Assembly (NCBI RefSeq): GCF_020379485.1
Contig: NC_063449.1
Span: 33,973,473-34,037,472 of the forward strand
DNA length: 64,000 bases
DNA from: Brassica napus
Taxonomy: Eukaryota > Streptophyta > Magnoliopsida > Brassicales > Brassicaceae
Reading direction: 5' to 3'
Shown one piece after another: positions 1 to 14,112 of this stretch. Position 1 is the stretch's first letter. Each line of letters opens with the position of its first letter. A model generated the notes under the pieces. That model had not been told where the DNA came from. It searched no databases and worked only from the letters and a program-made list of their open reading frames with translations. The position numbers and the translations under genes were made by a program.

Positions 1-862
1 AATTGGAAAACTAAATGCAAGAAAATGAGCACACATAATTATATCACCATGTCTACAGATAATTCAGATCTTCAATCATAAGATTTTTTTAAAACAGTGT
101 TTTCTTCTTGTCCTCTTACTTACTCTTCTTGTTCTTTTTTTTTTTGGACAACACTCTTCTTGTTCAGGATTCAATGTTTAGACTATATAACATTTAAGTC
201 TACAGAAAAATGATCATACGAAGTTTGGTAAAATATATTAATTATTAAATAATATGGACCAGCGACGCGGAAGCTAGTCCCACGATGATAAATTTGCCAC
301 ATGCGTTATAAAGATTTTCCGCAATTAGCATATCAAAGAAGTGGAAACTATATAGCAGTACTTGTAGTCTGGCATAAATTGTGTCAACACCAAAACACAG
401 AGCTCAAAGATTCAAGCAGAACATGCAAGAACCTATACATTGAATCATATGAAAATGAAAATGATTACCCTTGATAAAAAAAGAATATTGATTACCCTTG
501 ATCAAGGCAGTAAACAAAAATATGCGTAGTTCAGTTTCAGATTTAACATGGCTATAGTCAAGTGACGTAACATAATATATACGTTCAATAGGACACTCAT
601 TTTACACTTTAAACTTTTAGATTATTGAACTAGCATATTTAACCATGAAACTCAAATGAGATCTGGTGTTTAGATGTTTGATATTTTGATAGATTCACAT
701 GGTATTATCGTTTTCAAAACAGTGTGTTTGGGATCATGTACAGTCTACACATAATAATAAAGTTTCAACAACACACCATTTTGATAAAACAGTCAATACC
801 TGGAGTAATATAGTACTACATAGGCTTCTTTCATTCAAATGGCATGAAATCCCTCCTCAGAT
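1..862. other. AT-rich intergenic DNA
   Basis: No supportable gene. The stretch is AT-rich with stops in all frames and short homopolymer runs. It lies beyond the 3' end of the minus-strand MYB gene. Nothing recognisable as a terminal repeat or RNA gene was seen. Confidence 0.6.
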
Positions 863-886
863 ATGAATGTAGGGCTCGTAAGCATG

Positions 887-1209
<323 letters not shown>

Positions 1210-1338
1210 AGAGTCCCCCTCCAATTATTGACCATGCATGTCATTTATAGTAATAAACTACTAAAGGCACTTGGTTTTCTCAGGAGTCTCTTTCTCTCTT
1301 TCGTCACTCTGAACAAACAGATACCAAAAGAAAGAGAT

Positions 1339-3139
1339 TCAAGATAAATCTTGTCCAAGAGAGGGAATTTCGAGGAAAAGGTCAAATTGGTCATCAACCT
1401 CAAGACCAAAATCAGATTGGTACATATCGTAAGGCTCGGAAAGCAACTCATATAACGACGTCGTACTGATCAGATTATTATCAATCTCCATGAAACAACC
1501 CTTAACTTCCTCCTCCTCTTCCTTGCTGCTTATCATCAAGGCATCTTCTTTAACGGCTTGTCTTGGTTCTGATAATATCACATTCTTGATCCTATCGAAT
1601 CCCTGTTTTCTTGAGGAGATTTCCGCGGCAAGCCTGTTAAGTAGACGTGAGGAGCTTGTGGATGAAAATGAGGAAGTAGTAGAAGAAGAAGAAGGGGTCA
1701 GTGTTGGAGAGGACGTCGTTGAGGAGGAATTAGCTTTCACGTTGACGACAGGCTGATGGGTCATGGGATCGATTCCACTTCTAACGAGTCTTTTCTTAAG
1801 ACATGAATTCCAATGATTCTTTATGTCATTGTCTGTTCTGTTTGGCATTTCCTTTGCTATTGCTGCCCACCTTATGTAATATGCATAGTCATTTTCACAA
1901 AAAATTATGTTAAGCAAAAAAATAAATAATGCATAATCCTCAGTTTGATTATGAATATAACATGATTATTGATTTATTTAATTTGGCAAGATTAATGTCT
2001 ATTGGTTTGCATTTAATACAAATTAAATCACCTGTTACCAAGAAGGGAATGAAATTTGATGATATCTTTTTCCTCCTGAGGAGTGAACTTGCCTCTTTTA
2101 ATTCCAGGCCTCAAATAATTCAACCACCTTAATCTACAACTCTTTCCACATCTTTGCAGACCTTTTTCATTTTGAGAAAGAAAATAATATATATCAGAAA
2201 AATGATGGGGGGATTATTACTTTAATGTAGTGGCAAAAAAGAACTTACAAAAGAAAAATATAAACTTTTTCATCCATCAGACAAAAAAGGAGAAAACGCA
2301 ATCACATAAACTTTCTGATTTTGTAAATTAGGCTAGAAATATTTCTAATATCTATTACTTTACACTCGTGAAGACTGAATAATAATAATAATATATCATG
2401 ATAAAAAGTAATCAGGATAATACTTGGCTCTCATGGTTTCACATATTGCATTATGGGTGATATATCATCACATCGACACAATCTGGTTGAAGGTCCAACA
2501 AGTTTATCAATATAATAATCGACTAAATCTCATCTACACAATAATTTTGTAAAATGGCTTACAAACATCTTTATTGTGAATTAAATTTCATGTACTCTCT
2601 CTCACACACTGATACACTCCAAAATAAATAGAAAACTTTTAAAATCTATATATATTTTTAAACAATAAAATCCGTATATATATATATCTTTCCAAATATG
2701 TTTTTTGTCAAATCTTTCAAAATATGTATATATGGATTTATGTTAATAATCCCTTACTCTAGTGAAATGGATAGCTGATAAAAAAAAATATCTTCAGACG
2801 ATGGAATATGATCAATGATTGAGAAAATTTAAAAACAACAAAAGATTTTCTCAAAAAAAAAAAAAAACAACAACAACAAAAGATAATCAAAACATACTCA
2901 AAAGAAAATATTTGGTCCGACAGAAACTGGAATTTAGAGATCCTAGCTTTGAAAGAGACACAAACATATGTATGCATATGTATAGAGTGTAAGTATAGAT
3001 TTATACCGGCTCTCTTAGGCATAGCACGCCAGTCCCCAAGACCGTATTCGTTGATGTAAGCGACGAGCATCCTGTCTTCTTCAGCCGTCCACTCTCCTTT
3101 TTTCAAACCCTCGTCGTCGTACCAAGTCGTCCTCCCCAT
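1339..3139 (-). CDS. R2R3-MYB transcription factor (three exons)
   Basis: Nuclear DNA-binding transcription factor. Exons read on the minus strand: 3139-3007, 2161-2032 and 1870-1339, all with GT-AG introns (845 and 161 nt). Together they make 795 nt, or 264 residues, with no internal stop. The protein starts [18 protein letters not shown]2 (about residues 14-64) has Trp17, Trp37 and Trp57 at the classic spacing and the CGKSCRLRW motif. R3 (about 67-115) has the usual non-Trp first position (KRGKFT) and then GNRWAAIAK and [11 protein letters not shown]. The intron positions (after KRAG and within GNR) are the standard plant R2R3 ones. The C-terminal half is Ser/Thr-rich and then acidic, as in activation regions. 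The N-terminus and IDPMTHQP motif suggest the clade of Arabidopsis MYB19/MYB45; this is from memory and unverified. The family call is secure, the orthologue is not. Confidence 0.92.
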
Positions 3140-3370
3140 TTTATTTCCGGTGAACTAATCAGATCTCGTCACGTATCACTTCTCTCTGATCAATTCGAGC
3201 CCAACGTGAAGTCAGATGATGATGGTGATGACTGAGCTTGAGAACAAGTGAATTATTGATTACTCTTACTATTTATTTATTTATTCAAGAGACTTTTAAC
3301 AATATATGTGAGGCTCTATGACACTCTCGCTTAATATAGAAGTAGAATGGTCTTTTCTAGAGTGAGTCTA

Positions 3371-3383
3371 TGTATATATAGTC
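3371..3383 (-). promoter_or_regulatory. Probable TATA box of the MYB gene
   Basis: On the minus strand this reads GACTATATATACATAG, a good plant TATA element about 235 bp upstream of the MYB ATG. It would predict a transcription start near 3345 and a roughly 200-nt leader. Based on sequence match and position only. Confidence 0.5.
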
Positions 3384-6300
3384 CCTCATTTTGCTTTTGC
3401 TCTTTTAAATTATTTTTAACTGTTGAGTACTTATATTTTTATCTTGATGCTGAAATGTCTTTTTCAATTTTATCACTCGTCGATTTTTTTTTTTTTTTAA
3501 TTTTATCACTCGTTGATATGTTGTTTTCTTTTTAAGTAGTATAAGTATTCGGAATATGTAAACATGATTTTTCCAAGAGGTTAACTCACACATAGCGCAT
3601 TCAAAGCACATAACGCTACGCTCCTCATTATTCCCAAAGAATAACGCTACGCTCCTCATTACCAGTATGGCAGTATCTATTTGTTAACAAATATATAAAT
3701 TTGAAATACTTTTACAAAAGTATTTCAAAAAAAATTAACTATCAAGAGAGTATTTCAAATTTGAAGAAATCCAAACATATTTACATCAGTTTTTATTTTA
3801 GTATTTGTTAAAACTTAAGGAATATACGAGAGATAAAATAATATAAGAGGATAAATTATTTCACCACTAAAATTTTTTAAAAAAGTATAGCTCCGTAATG
3901 GCATTTGTAACTTTAATCTATTTTTTACTTCAAACATCATTTTGAAATAGAATTAGCTCCAACCCAATTTTATTTTTAACTCTAAAATGGAAGTAATGAC
4001 TAGGATTACTTCCTTTATGAAGTAGTTTTTACCTATTACTTCATTTTAGAGTTAAATTTTTTATTTTTTTATGGTATGGTACTTTAAATCTTGAATATTT
4101 TTATTTCATATTTAAATAATATTTTAAAATAATAATAAAAAATATGATATTTCATAAGAGATTATTTAATAATTTTACATAAAATTGCATAAAATAATAA
4201 AAATGCCAAACTAAACATAAAAATATAAAATAAATATAACATAAAATAAGTGATTTAATAATTTGTAAATCATTTTTCAGACTGCCATGATTGGTGAAGT
4301 ATTGTCTAAATGATGAAAATGTCTGATTTTAAAATATTTCTTTCCCACTTAAAAAAAATCATGGATAAAAAACTCATTATTCATAAAGAAATGCATTAGT
4401 CGAATATTTGTAAGAAAAAATATATGCTAATACTCATTATTGAGCCAAAATATTTTATCTTATATATATTTATGATTTACTGTACTTCTAATAAGAAACG
4501 TTTAATTTAAGAAATTATATTGTGTGGATGTTTTATAAACGTTGGTTAATTTATAATTTTGTTGCAAGTAGAAAGTGTTAGTAACAATTATTAATTAAAT
4601 AAAATAGAATTATTTAAAAATATTTTTTTAGAGTAAAAATGGTGTAATATATTGAAGTAAAACTTTACCCGATTTTGATGTTGCACAATTTTTAGAATAA
4701 AATATAGAATAATACATTGAAGATGTTCTAAATTTCGATCAGTCTACCTATGTACCTGAAAATTTAATAGATTAACAAATTGTTTAGTTTATTTTGATTA
4801 TTTATTTAGGACAGAACTGCCTTTGATTATCTTTTACTCGTCCTGCAATTTCACCATCGTCCTGAATATGTGTGAAGGACGACTAATATAAATATTTTGG
4901 GTGTTGATATCGTCTTTCAATTTTGAGCGGTACCATCTAAACCACTTGTACTTTATTTTCCACAAGTCGGTTAATACCATACTTTAGTTTTCTGATCTCT
5001 GTTATTGACTTTGATATAAACTGATATTCCAAGACTACCACATATCTATTTTTATTTGCATAAGATTTACCCCTCAATAAACGAATTCATAATGAATAAA
5101 ATCATGATTACAGTTGTATCCCAAAACAGTTGGTTACCGCAAAAAAAAAAAACATATTGGTACGAAATATAATTTGACGGTTCTGTCTAATAGCCTCAGA
5201 AAAGCTAAGCCGACCTAGCATCATAAATGTTTTGTTCGTGATATCAGCATCCAGACTATGTAACTCACTGAATTTATCTTTAGAGGTTCGAGATACATGA
5301 AATAAAAAAATTGCTAAACATTACACTTATCCAAGTTTAACTTTATACTTCTAGAAATTGATAAAATAAACACAGAATATAGCTATGCATATTATTGTTA
5401 ACTATGAAAAGAAAGTTGTGCTCGCAGAACCGGGGTCTATATATGTAGTTATATACTCGACTACTGACATGGTACAAAACCTTAGACCATGCGTATGTTC
5501 GTTAATCCGTTTTCACATAACTCATTCATTTGGTTTTTTCCATTTCTCTAAAGTTTTATCATTGTTTTGCTGTTTTCACCAAACAGAAGTATAGGTATAC
5601 CATGCTGCAAACGAAATTCTCATGATTTCTTATAGTCTATTCGAATTTCACCTTTTGTTTTCGTTTTAAAATGTTTGACGGGTATTTGGCGACATGCCAT
5701 AATTTATCTTATCGACACATTGGTAGACATGGTTTGCCTTGGGTGCGAAAACCACTAGTCCTGCAATCTTCAAATGTCCGTCTACTAGACAAGCCAAAGC
5801 TCTCTTGCCTATCCTCAGAAGCTTTTTGAACACATTTGAGTGGACTAGGCTAGAAGAAGAAGCTTGGAGATAGCAAATACACGAGAGGAGAATGAAGTGA
5901 CTAGGTGGGAAACTTCTGAGGACAAAGCTCCACCGATCCATTACCCATGTGTGTCATTTTGATAGTTCTTGGGTCTTGCCATATGCTGCCATGTTGGATC
6001 CCCATAATAGATTCATATGCATTGAGACCTTCAAATATGGAATTTTTCAGCTAGACTTGAAGGGGTCATGACGATGATTATCTCCTTTACAAAATCTTTT
6101 ATAGTTCTCGACCAAATTTTCTGAATTGTATAATAACTTCGATATTGATATTCCAAAATTATCACATGTGACATGTCTATTATTTGTTGTGTACAATTTA
6201 CGTACACCTTGGTAGACAAATCAGCTTATTTTTATAAAATTCAAAACTTGTAGAAACAACCATTTACCATTTTTTTTTTTTGAATATATGTTAAATTTAT

Positions 6301-7931
6301 TCAAAAGAAAATACCATTTTATTACATTTACAACTAATTTTCAAAGGAACTTGCCTCTTATGTTTTATACCATACTATTTACTTGTTTAGTTGCTCAAGC
6401 ACGACAGGGAATAAAGTACGTCCGAGTGAATGCGCACACATTTGGTAAGTACTCCATTTGTTTTCAATAATAGCTGCTTTCAGATTTTATAAATTTATAG
6501 AAATGTTTGTAATGATTCTTCTATTTAATCGCTATTTAAACCAATAACTCAATTTGAAAACTGAAAATTATGAAACATTTAAAAAAAAATTTTCTCTAAA
6601 ACATTTGTCAATGAAAATTGAAAAACAGAAGGAATATAAAATATGCTACCATTATCTATGAAGATAGCATCAACAACAGTAACACTTTTCTTTTCTTTTC
6701 AAAAATAAAATAAAAAACTAATAATAGTAACAAACTATTGAAAACAGCATAATATGTGTGGCTACGGGCTAGTTAACCTTTAACCTTTCTTTTGTGAGGT
6801 GTGCGGCGGCAACTATTCCAAAAAATGAATTTATTACATTCACATTTTGTTTTTAATTTTGATTATAATTTCATAATTTTTAAATTGGCAAAATAAAAGA
6901 AAATATCAAGAATGAAAAATGGTCCCTTCACTGCCAAAATATACACTGACCCTCTTTCGAGTCCTCACTTGTGATTTGTGAACCTCTTTTTATTGGATTT
7001 TGTATTGACGTGGTTCGTAGATTTTATATGAACATGAACTTTCAACCTAATATTAAAGCATTAAACCTTTTAACCATTAAATCAAAGGCTTCTACAAGTC
7101 AGAGTCAATCCAAGTCCCCTGAAAATCTCTATTTCACAGACTAGAAAAAAGAAGAAAAGCAAAAAATATTGTTTCAAACTCCCACACGAACATTGGTTTA
7201 AATGAAATGGTACATGTTTATTAATTACATTTCCCAGGTGCTTAAATAACTTGTTTCCTAACACACGCTTTGAATAACAGATGGATTCTTTTTTGTTTCT
7301 TATTGTAATAAATTGAAAATTCTCACATAGCAACAAAGTATTTTAAACTTTTCCGGTCCCAGATATTTAAATTACTGACGTAACCTGCAAGGAGAGTGGC
7401 ACCCATCATGTGAAAACGCGTAAGGTAATAACTTATTACGTTTCACTATCAATGTTCAATGATACTACGGTCTTTTTCCATGTAATCCGTCAGTGAAATT
7501 AAATGAGATATTAAAGCAGATCGGGTGAGATTAAACACTTAAACAAGATCGTACTTTTCTTTATCGTAAAAATAGAATTTTTTCTGTTCCCGAAAATAAA
7601 ATGTTTTAGATTTTTTACCTGTTCCACAAAGATATATTTTCTATATGTTTAAAATATTTTTTTATACTTTTAAGAAACATTAAATAAAAAATATTTGAAT
7701 TGATTAAATTTCATTGGTGAAAATTATTGGGAAGTGAATAATAAAATAAAAAAATTAAATTATAAACAGTTATTAAAATCGTGAACACTTTGGAAAATCT
7801 TACTTTATGAAACAGAGGGAATAGTAGTTTCTTCACTCACTTGGAAGTTGGAACCGATCTGGCTGAGAATTATAGACAAGTCCGTATATATGATAAATGT
7901 TTAACATAATATTTAAGAAAAAATAGGAGTG
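3384..7931. other. AT-rich spacer between MYB and the first retroelement
   Basis: Very AT-rich DNA with short, non-conserved open frames on both strands. No recognisable protein motif was found apart from the possible MITE described separately. A 276-nt minus-strand open frame at 5666-5941 is slightly more GC-rich but matches nothing I recognise. Confidence 0.55.
3953..4732. mobile_element. Decayed MITE-like element (tentative)
   Basis: The left end reads AGCTCCAACCC and the right end reads GAAGATGTTCTAA. These resemble the imperfect inverted ends (TTAGAGCATCTCCAACCC type) of common short plant inverted-repeat transposons. Near the left end, an inverted pair TTAACTCTAAAATGGAAGTAAT (about 3975) and its near-complement (about 4037-4060) can form a hairpin. 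No coding content. Boundaries and family are uncertain. Confidence 0.35.
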
Positions 7932-8274
7932 TGTTGTAATTAGAAGATTGAAGAATGAATAGTTCTGTGTTTTATTAATCATGACATGAGTTCCTTTATA
8001 TAAAGATTACAAGTCAATAAAAAATGAAAGTATCCAAAAACCTAAACCAACTAGGATTAGGAAAACTAATAATACATAATAATGGAAATATAACAATTAC
8101 AAGGAAAATGAAATAGAGTTTCCTTTTCTCCAAAGCATAAGTCGTCTCTCTCTCTCTCTCCTAAGGTCACGGCCGTCTCTCTCTCTCTCTAGGGTTGGGC
8201 CGTCTCTCTCTCTAAATGTATGGACCGGTTATGGACCAGGCCGGTTATGGACATCCATCAATTGATTTATAACA
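7932..8274 (-). repeat. Left (3') LTR of the copia-like element
   Basis: Plus-strand ends TGTTGTAATTAG and TTTATAACA. It contains runs of CTCTCTCT around 8145-8215 alternating with GGCCGTCTC, and a doubled CCGGTTATGGAC. It matches the split right LTR over its full length with scattered substitutions and small indels in the CT runs. Confidence 0.85.
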
Positions 8275-11200
8275 CTCTCCTTGGATAACATAACCATTCA
8301 GGGATTGTAATACGCTTAATGTTGCCTCATTAAAACCTTATCAGGAAAACCCAGTGGGACAAAACCATGATGAAGGAAAAAGAGTACAATACGTACTACT
8401 CCCCCTGATGTGAACCTCAGTGTAGGTTCTTTAGTCTACGCATCTGATGCGTGATCTTTCCTGGACGTGCAGGAAGGGAGTAATCAAATCGGCCAAGTTT
8501 ATTACTGAGCCGTAATTGGACCATTTTGATTTTTCCGGTCTTTTCTCATGTCTTCTGACATCGTGTGTACATGGTTAAGAAGTGAACATTTGCTGTCGAC
8601 CACTCTATACTTTGGTCAGACATGTAGGACTATGGTCCTCGACCAAAAACATCCTCACGGATACTCTCTTTGGCTATTAGCTGCCTATGACGATGTTAAA
8701 ATGCTGATTGATAGGTAACAGTATGTATGAGTTTTCTCTATACTACCATCGACTATGCACTAATCTGATCGATCCATGTTGAGTCATAGACTTCTTTTAT
8801 ACATGTTCATAACTTGTCTCATGAGTGTCCAGGATCATGACTTGGTCAATGATCATTGTTGTAATGAATTTTACAATCTTATCTAACTATGGCACTGTGG
8901 CCAAATACACTCATGAATCTCACATGTGGTCATCGATCTCTATTGCCTTAGGCAATGCCATAATCGTTTTTTACTGCAGTCCTATCCTTATATTGATGTC
9001 GTCTCATGACCTCTCTGTCGTGGATCATATCACACACTGAATATACATTAGGTCATGGACTTCGATCACACATTCTTATGGACTGCAACCTATTGGTATC
9101 CGATCGAGAAAGATAGATTAAATGTCTCCTCTCAGCCTCACAGCAGCAGCAAACTGTTCTGCTATGCCGGATCCTTATCTAAGGGATCTGATGTTGGATT
9201 GGTCTATCCGGAGAACATACTATCCGAGGTAGCAAGCTGAGGCAATCCGAATTACCTTTCTTTGGGCCGATCTTTCGTTTCCACTAGCCCGTACTACAAT
9301 CTAGTCGGTCCATGCTAGTGTCACAGATCTGTATAAACCTTTTGACCTCTCTTTAGATTGGTTTAGTATAAACACAAGGAATTCAAATTTCTTTATTAGT
9401 TTACATATGGACTGAATTTGATCGTTCTTATAGAACTTCTTTACTAGTATTACATACTATATGCAGCTGCTTTGTTTCAGTCCATGAACAGCTTAGGAAC
9501 AATGCTGTCCTTTATCCAGTGATCCATATGCCGCTTACTACATCTTTATATGTCAATCTAATTTCTTTCTTATGACCAGACCTTTGTCAATTTCGAAATT
9601 GTGTAGCAGCATCCACCACATAGGAGTTTATCTCCTTATAATCTGTTCCATGGTCTTTGTGAGTATCCTTGTGTAACAAGCTATGATCGAATGCTGTTAG
9701 TAGGAAACATGAACACCTTTAGACCTCGTGATCATGTACCATACCTCACGATTTCTTTTCCCTCACAAGGCCCATCTATTTCACTGGTTTATATCAGATG
9801 GCGTTTCTGTATATATGTATGTGGCCAATACGCCTATCTTTCTCTATAGATACTTTAAACCTCACGTTTATCTTTTCAATCTAATCTTTATTCTTTATGA
9901 GTACTCTTTCGTGGGTTCTGATCCTCGTTTATATCTTTATGTTCAAGGGCTACTCTCTTATGTACAAATATATATTTATGTGTCGATACTTAAATATGGT
10001 TCCATTGTGTTCCAGACATGATCTAATTGATTTGAGATTTCATTATCCGGGACCTTTGTTACCTAGTAGCTTGGCGTCCCAAACTACATGGTTTGGTACC
10101 TTAGATGTTTAGCTGCACCGCCTTTTCTCAATGTCTGGTCTGGTTTCCTTATGACCTCGGATTTGTATTCTATGCACCTTTCTCTTTTTCTTTCCGAGGT
10201 TCCTTATCTTATGGAACAGTTTGGTCTATCTTGTATAGACTCTGTAGCAACTTGACTGTGTCTCTTTCTAGGACATCAGATTTCGTTTGGTGCTAAGCTG
10301 GTTATGACTTAGTCATTCTTTTCTTTTTTTTCGGGTCAGTGTCTGGCATCTCGATTAGCTAGCTATGTATAATCTTTTCTTTCTTTAGACGTCTATAATT
10401 CTAATCTGGGGATCTTTGCCAAGACAATGATGGTTGATACCATTCTGTTTCTTATCATTCTTTACTCTTTACCAGCTTATAGCTTTCTCCTTTTAATGTT
10501 GGATAGTCGGATTCATTGATCATGCAATCCGTGCACCTGGCCACTTTCTGATAACCCATATTTGGCTCAAGGTCTCTTAGAAGTCGTGTGAGAAAGTCAT
10601 ACTCTTATCCAACATATATTCTCAATCCTCTTCTGAGGTTCCATCTTAGACGGCACATATGTCTGTGGTGGTTTATTCAAAGTGTCTTAAAATGGTGTAT
10701 GTCTGGTTTATGACCCAAATTCAATTTGAGATGGGAAAATCTATGCTCACATATATGGCCTGATATATTTTTACTTTATATACATGTAAATCCATGATGT
10801 CCCTAAGCTTTAGGATGGATGTCTGATCCTTATAAGTAATGGACTGCACGGCCAAGCCGTTTATATCATGGTCATAGACCATGGTTCACAAATTTGTTCA
10901 CGAATTTGTAGTATTGATCATGTATCACGGGTTTATTCTCTCTCCCCCTCATGAACAAACTATAATTTCGTGATGATTAGGACAATAAAGCCTAATGAGT
11001 TTCCCTTTGTGTACATGTTTCACAACGTGAGATCTTATGGGATAACTCTTTGTGTCTTCTCAATATCAATCTTTGCATCAAGTTTAGACTAGGATGGCTA
11101 ATCCGGTCTTGCCATAAAGTGTATAATTTTCGTGGGATATATCAGTATGATCACCACGGCTCTTGCCTCTTATCATACTGATCTATAGCATAGTTTTGAT

Positions 11201-11583
11201 CAGTAGATTACATAGGTATAGTCTTGACCACTTTCTTAAAGGGTCTTAGGCATTTTCTTTCTTTCTTAAATCTGAAGGAACTTGTTTACTTTTGCCCATT
11301 GTTTCTATTTGGAAACCATATTAACTCAATGGGTCATACATTCTTGGGTGTATATAATGCCCTTTAAGCAATGCCTTAGCCATAGATTTCTTACTAGGCT
11401 ACTATACCGTACCATAATGCCTTTAGGCGATTTCTTTATCAATCATTCACATTATCAAGTAAGATCAGACAAGATATAATAGTAATGAACTCAAATCAAT
11501 TCTATTATTAAATGACAAGAAGGTCAAAGCAAAACATAAATCAAAAACTTAACACAAAATCAGTATGTCGAAATCTCATTTTC
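8275..11583. other. Non-coding internal region of the copia-like element
   Basis: More than 3 kb without a credible gene. The many 60-100-residue open frames on the plus strand (for example 9728-10021) are rich in aromatic residues and show no domain. This fits decayed or non-coding retroelement filler between gag and the 3' LTR. Confidence 0.6.
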
Positions 11584-12255
11584 TTAGTCAATAGACAAGC
11601 CGGCCACACCATCCGTTACTTTAGACGTGGCTTCCTTGGATTCTTTCTTATCTTCTTCAGCCTTATTGGCTTCAAGATGTCTCATCTCACTATTTCTTTT
11701 TAGCAACTGATTATTCTGCTCAGTTAGTAATAGGCATGAGAGCATATCATTATAGGTGGTGAACCCTTTTTCTCTATAGATATGTTGTAACAATAGATCT
11801 CTTGGATCGGCTGGGAGGAAGGTCTTTTCCAGTAAATCCTCCTCTGTTATCACTTCACCACATAGTCTCAGTTTGTAAACGATTTTGGACAAAGCAAAAT
11901 GATATTCATCCACAGACTCAAAGTCCTAGAATCTGAGACTCATCCATTCATGCCTGACCTTTGGTAATAACACCATTGTGTATCTGGATTTTAATTTTGT
12001 CCAAAGGTCACGAGGATTCTCAATATTTAGGTACTGATTTCTTAGATCCTCAGTGAGATGATGGCGCCTAATTGTTATGACCCTATACTTTTCACTTTCA
12101 GTTGCATAATTACCCTGAATAATGCTCCTACCGAGTCCTCTCGATTTCAGGACAACTGAAGTGTTCATTGCCCATTCTAGATAATTATTTCCAGGGAGAT
12201 TTAGAACAACATAATCCAAGGGCTCAAATCTCGGCATCTGAAACCATATTTTCAA
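11584..12255 (-). pseudogene. Copia-type gag remnant (UBN2-like), interrupted
   Basis: Capsid-like gag protein of a Ty1/copia retroelement. The upstream frame (12255-11926) has RFEPLDYVVLNLPGNNYLEW and, later, NPRDLWTKLKSRY. The downstream frame (11913-11584) has TFLPADPRDLLLQHIYREKG and a Lys/Glu-rich tail. Both are in the same frame, separated by one TAG at about 11925 between RF and DFESVDEY, so the gene is one nonsense codon away from continuous. It stops before any zinc knuckle or protease. A splice-acceptor-like TTTCAG lies just before ATGCCGAG, so the true start may be the internal Met. Family call from characteristic gag motifs, by memory. Confidence 0.75.
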
Positions 12256-12384
12256 TCAATTCATGATTTAGGATGCAACCAATTCAAAATAATCAGTGCA
12301 TATGATTTCATAAGTTTCTCGACCAAAACACTTTACTACTCGATCATGGTGCGAAACAAGTCGAGAATGCTAGGTCTATATGTG

Positions 12385-12660
12385 ATGCTTAGGCCACACG
12401 GCCATGTAATGTGATACAACGATCCTAGAGATTGGTTCATGAGATGTGCAAGCAAGGTTACACGACCTTTCAGATATGGTGTCTCTCTAGGCCACACAGC
12501 CAAGCTATGATGCATTAAGCCACACAGCTTTCAATCACATGATGCAAACAATGTGATCTATCAAGGGCACAAGGCCGCGAGTATGAACAATGCATCAGAA
12601 TGGTTAGGCCACACGGCCGTTCGGTATGGTTCATAGAAAAATCACACGGCCACAACAGAA
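12385..12660. repeat. Clustered GGCCACACGGCC-type motifs in the retroelement leader
   Basis: At least six imperfect copies of a motif close to TTAGGCCACACGGCC (around 12389, 12490, 12522, 12568, 12605 and 12645) are scattered between gag and the 5' LTR. They are separated by unrelated sequence rather than arranged head to tail. They lie in the untranslated leader where packaging or dimerisation signals would be expected; that role is inference. Confidence 0.6.
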
Positions 12661-13670
12661 TATAATGCAAACAAGGATAATCAATTTAGATGCATTCAAT
12701 CTTATCATTCAGTTGCATATCAATCAGGGTTTACCAATTTCAAGGTTGGTAATATACGGCTAGATTTTAGGGTTACAGAATCAGAGTAACCTAGCAACCT
12801 AACTCTCATGCAATACATAATCAATCATAAACCTCAAATCAATCATTCAAATTTTAAGCAATATGAGATTTAAGGTTTCAAAGCCTTTAGGAATTTAAAA
12901 CGAGATTTAGGGTTTTAATCATTTAAGTGGCCAATTTTATCAACATGAGGCTAAGGGTTTCAAGGCCTTAAGATTTTAGTTTCGAGATTCAATCAATCTA
13001 TTAATCTTAAAACTCAGATCATCAATCACTCAATCAAGCAAGAAAAATTTAAAATCGATTTCAAGCTTTAGGGTTTTAGGGTTTTCGATTCCAAGATTTA
13101 GGGTTTTCATAATTCAGATCAGAACAATCAATCAACATGTTCTAATGGAATCGATTTCAATCTAGTGATTATAAGATGATCAGGTTTAGGTTATACCAAT
13201 TTTTAGGGTTTATCAAGAACATTGGATTTCCATAATAATGGATTAGGGTTTTATGGTTTGATCATTATGTTCTTAGATTAATCGGTATACCTTTATTTGT
13301 AGGGTTGAAACCTGACCACCAAAAAGAACGGATGAACCTCGAGCTGCACACGGACGGACGCGAGCTGGTTGTCGTCGGATGCGAGCTTAACGGGACGGGA
13401 CGCGTCTGCTTCCTATCGGGTTTGCAAGCAGCTGATCGGGATTGTGAGCTGGTTGATCGGGAACACAAGCTGGCTGTGATGCGAACGGAAGCTGAGGTCG
13501 TCTAGGATCAGGAACACCTTAGGGATGGAGCTGATCGGTTGCTGACGAGCTGGAACGCGAGCTAGGACGAATTAGGGTTCGTCGGGATTAGGTTAAAGTC
13601 GCCGGCTAGGTTAGGTTTAAGGGATTGGCGATTTTAGCTTAGATTGCAGATAACAATCGTGCTGATTATG
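12661..13670. other. Leader of the copia-like element
   Basis: No gene. The part 12740-13260 is rich in short repeats of TTTAGGGTTT and CAATCAATC. The part 13300-13600 is unusually GC-rich, with repeated GAGCTGGTTG and GCTGATCGGG words, and supports only shadow open frames. In element orientation this lies between the 5' LTR and gag. Confidence 0.6.
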
Positions 13671-13711
13671 TGTTGTAATTAGAAGATTGAAGACTGAATA
13701 GTTATGTGTTT
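13671..13711 (-). repeat. Right (5') LTR of the copia-like element, first part
   Basis: Forty-one bases matching the start of the left LTR (TGTTGTAATTAGAAGATTG onward) up to GTGTTT, where CACTA-1 begins. The LTR resumes at 23351. Confidence 0.9.
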
Positions 13712-14112
13712 CACTACAAGAAAAAGGGGCTATTGTTACAATTTTTTGAGACTAAAATTTTCAGTCACATATTTGTGACATAATAGAAACTATTTTGTTA
13801 CTTATATTTTACGTTACAAAAAATTACCTTCTTCGTCACAATATCATGACTGGTTTTTTTGTAACAAAATGTTGTCACAATTAGTGACATATATAAGACG
13901 AAAATAAACGTAATAATTGTCGTGACAAAATGGTGACTACGTTTACTGTTACCAATATGACGAATATGTGACTGGATCTTGTGTCGTCGTTTATGACGAT
14001 AGAAAAACTAAATGGGTGTCACGAATTCCTACGAAACAATGACAAAAAAATTGTTGTAAGTTGTGACTTAAAAATATAGCAAATACGTTACAATAGCTGG
14101 TTTCGCTACACT

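Noticed and set aside
5666..5941. 91-residue minus-strand frame as a possible small gene
   Set aside because: No recognised motif, no good promoter or splice context, and similar open frames occur by chance in this spacer.
9728..10296. Plus-strand frames rich in Tyr, Phe and Leu as membrane proteins
   Set aside because: They overlap each other in different frames, lie inside a retroelement whose genes are on the other strand, and have no conserved motif.
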